Of a stretch of DNA of 64,000 nucleotides, positions 60,191-64,000 are shown piece after piece (positions within the stretch are counted from its first letter, which is position 1; every line of letters begins with the position of its first letter). Both the position numbers and the translations under genes were made by a program. The notes beneath the pieces are model-generated. The model was not told where the DNA came from. It saw only the letters and a list, made by a program, of their open reading frames with translations, and did no database searches. The DNA comes from Gari tellinella (Eukaryota; Mollusca; Bivalvia; Cardiida; Psammobiidae), in NCBI GenBank assembly GCA_922989275.2, contig OV277871.1, forward strand, positions 32,374,693 to 32,438,692. The letters are read 5' to 3'.

Positions 60191-61227
60191 TCGGACTATA
60201 TTTACTTTCGCCCCATTCAATTCCATTGACAAAATGGGTGTTCATTTCGTATAAGCACCATTTCTCGAGCGGGCGGGACTTGTGGAAAAGTTTCGAAGAT
60301 GCGGCGGGGCATAAGCAGTTTTCATTCGCGAATTAATCTTTGGAACTTTGGACAGCAAACATTTGGCGGATTTTTTCAAAATGTGTTCTTAACCGATCTA
60401 TGCCTTCCTATTAGTGGAAACCATGATTCCCGACTAATATTCTTCTTTATTAATGAGATAAATTGCAAGAAAATTGACATACCTTATAAACAACAACTGT
60501 CTGCATTGCTTTATGCCAAAAAAAAACGATATATTTATCCTACTTTAAAAATGACGTCACTTTCAATGACGTCAAATCGTCATTTTCGCGCCAAACTGTC
60601 AAAGTTGTTGATCTCAGGATGTAAACAATGGAACTTTTTGTTTGCTTTCGAATGTACGCATCTACAGTTATTCAGTCATGGCTGTTTCTGATAGTACACA
60701 TTATTCGTGTTATAAACATCTTATATGGATTTAAAAAACACATGCATATTACAAAATGTTAATATAATATTAGAAATTGCAGCAAATTAATTGTAAATAT
60801 AAGAAATGAACAGATTTTTTTTCGGCGTTCAAGCGAAATGAACGACAGAAAATTATCGGCAAATTTACCATGAATCGCTAGCGTGCATTCGCTTGAACGC
60901 CGAAAAAATCAGTTCAATTCTAAATTGCATTGAACATTCTTACAATTTTCAAATGCACACAAGTGCGTCTTTTAATCTTAGGTTACTGAATTCTAAATTT
61001 TGTACAGTTGTTTTCCTAATTTTCTTTTTTAAATAAGCGGCTGAAACTTTTTTTTATATTGTAAATAATTACTTTGTTTATTAATTTATATAAAGATATT
61101 AGGTTATGATTAATTTTTGAATGGTCATGTACTTATATCATGTACTTATTTTATATGTTATTTGATTTGTATTCATTGCTTGTACTGAATGAGACTTAAA
61201 TAAAAAAAAAAATCCTACTTACACGTG
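60191..61227. other. Non-coding; one unassigned ORF and a hairpin
   Basis: A 130-residue open frame at 60299-60691 has no domain I recognise and contains TGACGTCA-rich repeat-like sequence. At 60818-60910 TTTTTTCGGCGTTCAAGCG pairs with its inverse. Near 61190 a GAGACTTAAATAAA tail resembles the one at 38460. Confidence 0.4.
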
Positions 61228-61448
61228 TACACTGGAAATGACGTTGTTTTCCCCAATTTTCGAAAAAAAAATCATTATTTCACTGCAAACAGTTTGGGAC
61301 CAGATCTGACACCGTCTGATCAAACTCAAAACTGTTTGCCGCTCAGATTAAAGAAGATAGACAGTTAAACAAAGCTGTAATTTCTTTCTACACTTAAGTG
61401 CATGTCTTTCGCATTTGAACGGAAAAGCAAAACGTCTGCTCTACTGTA
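61228..61448 (+). mobile_element. TA-1 MITE, plus, decayed
   Basis: TACACTGGAAATGACG; core GATCTGACACCGTCTGATC, short loop; right end CTGCTCTACTGTA. Confidence 0.78.
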
Positions 61449-61871
61449 TAGCTGCATGTTTGATTATAAATTACATCTAGTTCAACTTATTCTTAATTAA
61501 TGCTAACTCTAACTCACTCATATCTATTATGGTTCGAGTCTTCAACGGAATGAATGCAATGGTAATGACAAGAAAGTAAGCAATGACATGGTGTCATATT
61601 ATTGACAATATTCTAGCATGTTAAACTGGCTTATACGGGGGTGTAGCCATAAATTAATTTAGACATGTATTTGACGTCATTAATGATCATGCACACATGC
61701 TAACTTTGGTAACATGACAGAATAAACCTGAAAGAAATATTCAATCTGAGATTATTAAACCAATCTAAATATAGTAGTAAAACTCCAACAAGGTCAATTA
61801 CAGGTCGAATCACAAAGGACTGATGGTTCAAGAGTTCCAGTGAGGGAATGCAGTGGGCAAGGTGTTACATG
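61449..61871. other. Non-coding, nothing recognised
   Basis: No gene or element seen. Confidence 0.4.
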
Positions 61872-62117
61872 TACAGTGTATAAGTTATTTTCCCCAATAA
61901 ATGCTTTGACGTTATATCTATTTTTCCATTGCAAACAGTTTGGAACCAGATCACTCGGACGCCGGATAACCCGCTGTCTGATCAGGCTCCAAACTGTTGG
62001 CCACTCAGATTAAAAATGAATCGTTAGAAATTTCAAAATATGTCTTTTCCTACATTTGAGTATATTGCATTTGCGTTTCGTTTGCGTTGAAACGGGAAAG
62101 AATAATTCTCTACTATA
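61872..62117 (+). mobile_element. TA-1 MITE, plus, decayed
   Basis: TACAGTGTATAAGTTATTTT; core ACTCGGACGCCGGATAACCC; right end ATTCTCTACTATA. Confidence 0.82.
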
Positions 62118-62163
62118 ACATAAACGCGTTTTTTGGAAAGAACAATGTCGTCTTCAATGTATA
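62118..62163. mobile_element. TA-1 right-end fragment
   Basis: CATAAACGCGTTTTTTGGAA and CGTCTTCAATGTA. Confidence 0.55.
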
Positions 62164-62233
62164 TATGCGTCATTTACAATGAGTAGACCTACGTGAATAG
62201 CGTGTTTCCCCATTGTATTCGTTTTGTCCTATG

Positions 62234-62361
62234 CAAACAGATTAGACCCAGATCAGACGTCGGATGACTTTGGAGTCGTGATTAGCGTTTCGCGGCGTCT
62301 AATTTTGATCTAAACTGTCTGCATATTTGTGTCAGTGTTAAAGAGCCTGGCAGCGAAAGGG
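62234..62361. mobile_element. TTAA-type right-half remnant
   Basis: Decayed core (CAAACAGATTAGACCCAGAT ... ATTTTGATCTAAACTGTCTG) and right end CAGCGAAAGGG before TTAA (62362-62365). A piece of family D (GGAAATCTTAGGATTT) follows. Confidence 0.55.
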
Positions 62362-62683
62362 TTAAAGGAATGGTTCCTAAAATCTTGCTTGAAACTTTGG
62401 AAATCTTAGGATTTGTATAAACAATTAATGGTACATGTAGCTCTGACTTTAGCACGTCGTTTATAATAATATCAGATATTAAAAATGATCAAATAGACAA
62501 TGTTTAAGAAGATTGTATAACCGTTGCTTATTATATCAAATACTTTGATGCATTTATGTGCATGTCGTTAGACATAACTGAATAGGCATAACATTAGATA
62601 TATAAATTACTACGCCACACAATCTTATAACCTCTGTGGCATGATATAGAGGATGGCTGTTTGTTTGTTTGTTTTTTCAGTGT

Positions 62684-62945
62684 AAGATCGAAATTTAATC
62701 CATTGAGTGAAAATCAGACGTTATATTTTCACGAGTTGCGAAGCCAAGAGTGAAAATACAACAGTCTGATGTTCACGAAATGGATTAAATTCAATCTTGC
62801 ACCGAAAATACAATTATTCTATTTATTTAAGCTTTTATACCACTTTTTAAACGAAAGTGTTCGACAATTGAAAGCGAAAGCATATTGTTTATCCTGTGGT
62901 ACTTCCGATCTTGGATTCGTATTCTTCCGTTGAATGGTAAGGAGT
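62684..62945 (+). repeat. Dispersed repeat G, copy 2
   Basis: Matches 1155-1530 inverted. CAGTGTAAGATCGAAATTTA at the left, CACGAGTTGCGAAGCC in the inverted-repeat centre, TACTTCCGATCTTGGATTCG at the right. Confidence 0.6.
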
Positions 62946-62965
62946 GTCTTTAGATGCGTCTCTAC

Positions 62966-63043
62966 CTCTATATCATTTAGAAAGTCACAATTACAAACTG
63001 AAATGATTACTAAAATTAAGAGAAAACCATATAGTATGAGCAA
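62966..63043 (-). CDS. Candidate signal-peptide exon
   Basis: Minus-strand ATG at 63043 opens MLILYGFLLILVIISVCNC, a textbook hydrophobic leader with a cysteine-containing end, then DFLNDI. A splice-donor-like AG|GTAGAG follows at 62966/62965. Reading on past it enters repeat G, which argues that the coding exon ends at that donor. Gene unknown; no partner exon identified. It could also be a chance open frame. Confidence 0.3.
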
Positions 63044-63313
63044 ATCTTCCTACAAATGAAGCGATATTATCATGGTTTTAATTATTTTAATTATTATGTA
63101 ACAAACAATGATACTGTAGATTAGAAGTGTTGTTTAAAGACCTTTGATTTAATTTCTTTAGTCGGTAAATACATGCTTGTCCAGAAAATCATTATTTGTT
63201 TTGTACAGTGAGACTTGTCTAACTCAAAACTATAGAGAGGTACATGTACAAGTATTGTAATTCAACAGTTCTGCTGAAAGCAATCAACTGTATGCGTTAC
63301 GAAAAACGCTTTG

Positions 63314-63451
63314 TTATTTTTGTATTTGTTGAGCAGTAAGTCTTTCTTTACCAAACATGTTCCTCATATTAACAATCGCTTCAGACAGGGTCCACTGTTT
63401 ATGAGAGAATAATTCACGATAAAAATTATTCATTTGTTTTCGAAAAACTAC
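63314..63451 (-). CDS. Candidate CHAT-domain C-terminal piece
   Basis: A 45-residue minus-strand open frame ending in TAA. The segment FYRELFSHKQWTLSEAIVNM and the following RNMFG recall the last helices of CHAT (caspase-like, TPR-associated) domains, which end with an FY-x-L-x-G ... EA(L/I) pattern. No start codon upstream and the frame is closed at 63452, so it is either a terminal exon or a fragment of a dead gene. Family assignment is from memory of the pattern and weak. Confidence 0.35.
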   Translation of the reverse strand, partial: VVFRKQMNNFYRELFSHKQWTLSEAIVNMRNMFGKERLTAQQIQK

Positions 63452-63476
63452 TTATTGGCGAGTTCAAATTAGATTT

Positions 63477-63545
63477 TATCTAGATTCGAACCGACGGCAT
63501 CTGTCCTTAGAGTCAGCGACACATGCAATTGAGCTATTGAAACTG
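63477..63545 (-). repeat. tRNA-derived SINE head, minus
   Basis: On the minus strand AATAGCTCAATTG (A box) and CGGTTCGAATCTAG (B box) are spaced as in a tRNA; the stems pair poorly. It lies immediately upstream of the CHAT-like piece. Confidence 0.45.
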
Positions 63546-63586
63546 TATTGCTATTTTGAATGCGTGTGTATAGTATAATTATTTGG

Positions 63587-63836
63587 TACAGTAGAGACGA
63601 CGTTATTCTTTCCCGCTTAAACGCAAACGAAACGCAAACGCATTGCAATAAATCTGAAAAATGACAACCTTTTGATAACTCTGACTGTTTGATTTTAAAC
63701 GAGTGCCAAACAGTTTGGAGCCTGATTAGACGCCGGATAACCCGGCCTCTTATCTGGCTCTAATTTTGTTGCAATGGAAATAAATGTTTTCGCGTAATCG
63801 CGTTTATTGGAAAAGACTAACGTTTTCTTCACTGTA
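63587..63836 (-). mobile_element. TA-1 MITE, minus
   Basis: TACAGTAGAGACGACG; core GACGCCGGATAACCCGGCCTC; right end TTCTTCACTGTA. It ends 31 bp before a splice-acceptor-like site. Confidence 0.87.
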
Positions 63837-63867
63837 ATTATCTACTGATTTTATCTCTACAATTTAG

Positions 63868-63973
63868 GAAAATTCCCGACTTCATTGATGAAAGTTGGCG
63901 GAAAGTGGTGACTGCCAGTTCAAACATTATTGACAATACCGAAATCTACGGAAGCCCATTGGGGCCCTTTTGA
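63868..63973 (+). CDS. Probable 3'-terminal coding exon of an unknown gene
   Basis: TTTTATCTCTACAATTTAG at 63849-63867 is a good 3' splice site. The 106-bp exon then supplies one base to the previous codon plus 34 codons and a TGA: KIPDFIDESWRKVVTASS, then NIIDNTEIYGSPLGPF. Composition and the fit of phase, splice site and stop make a real exon likely. The gene is not recognised and no upstream exon was found in the window. A TA-1 element lies in the presumed intron just upstream. Confidence 0.5.
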
Positions 63974-64000
63974 GATAGAAGTTAGAAGGCATTCGTTCGA

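Noticed and set aside
60299..60691. 130-residue open frame
   Set aside because: No recognisable domain or leader; contains repeated TGACGTCA sequence and lies next to a hairpin repeat. Kept only as an unassigned stretch.

Overview
The window is animal nuclear DNA, most likely from a mollusc and probably a bivalve. That is inference from intron-bearing candidate genes, an intronless-looking rhodopsin-type receptor, a LINE, tRNA-derived SINE heads, frequent ACATGTACATGTA-type simple sequence and a very dense load of short palindromic DNA transposons. No bacterial features, rRNA gene or CRISPR array was seen. Protein-coding content is low: one complete host gene (a G-protein-coupled receptor, 43670-44782) and a few candidate single exons near the right edge.

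The outstanding object is 18331-27915: a 9,585-bp almost perfect palindrome (two 4,788-bp arms around a 9-nt loop at 23119-23127) flanked by a 6-bp target duplication, CAGAAT. Each arm carries, from centre outwards, a cut-off RING finger, a 440-residue FtsK/HerA-type (A32-like) packaging ATPase with an N-terminal C2H2 finger, a 158-residue protein, a 131-residue coiled-coil protein and about 2.2 kb of non-coding end with direct repeats. The ATPase, the 6-bp duplication and the 5'-AG terminus point to the Polinton/Maverick (adintovirus) group. DNA polymerase, integrase, protease and an obvious major capsid gene are absent. It looks like a fold-back (snapback) derivative that integrated as a palindrome.

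Most of the rest is miniature transposons. The main family, called TA-1 here, is about 245-255 bp, has ends TACAGTGGAGAA...TTCTCCACTGTA, sits at TA, and holds a central hairpin (arms CAAACAGTTTGGAGCC and GATCAGACGCC). I place about 60 full or partial copies, roughly 11-12 kb. 'Plus' copies have the CCCAATAAACGCG side on the left; 'minus' copies have the CCCGTTTAAACGC side on the left. Related or co-resident families are TA-2 (13717), TA-3 (44802), several TTAA-flanked piggyBac-like families (here TTAA-type), a TTA-flanked Harbinger-like element (54720), fold-back elements (4348, 50479) and a 2.3-kb TATA-flanked element (7044). The same hairpin core occurs inside families with different ends, with its stem sequence varied in a paired way.

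Layout: 1-2.5 kb MITEs; 2.57-11.86 kb a tandem duplication split by a ~7.3-kb repeat-rich insertion; 11.9-13.4 kb unremarkable; 13.45-14.5 kb a three-level transposon nest; 14.9-17.6 kb a decayed LINE; 17.8-18.0 kb one MITE; 18.33-27.92 kb the palindromic element; 27.95-43.6 kb a MITE thicket; 43.67-44.78 kb the receptor; 45.8-47.5 kb hairpin-derived tandem repeats; 48-63.8 kb mixed MITEs, SINE heads and fold-backs; 62.9-64 kb three candidate exons of unknown genes.
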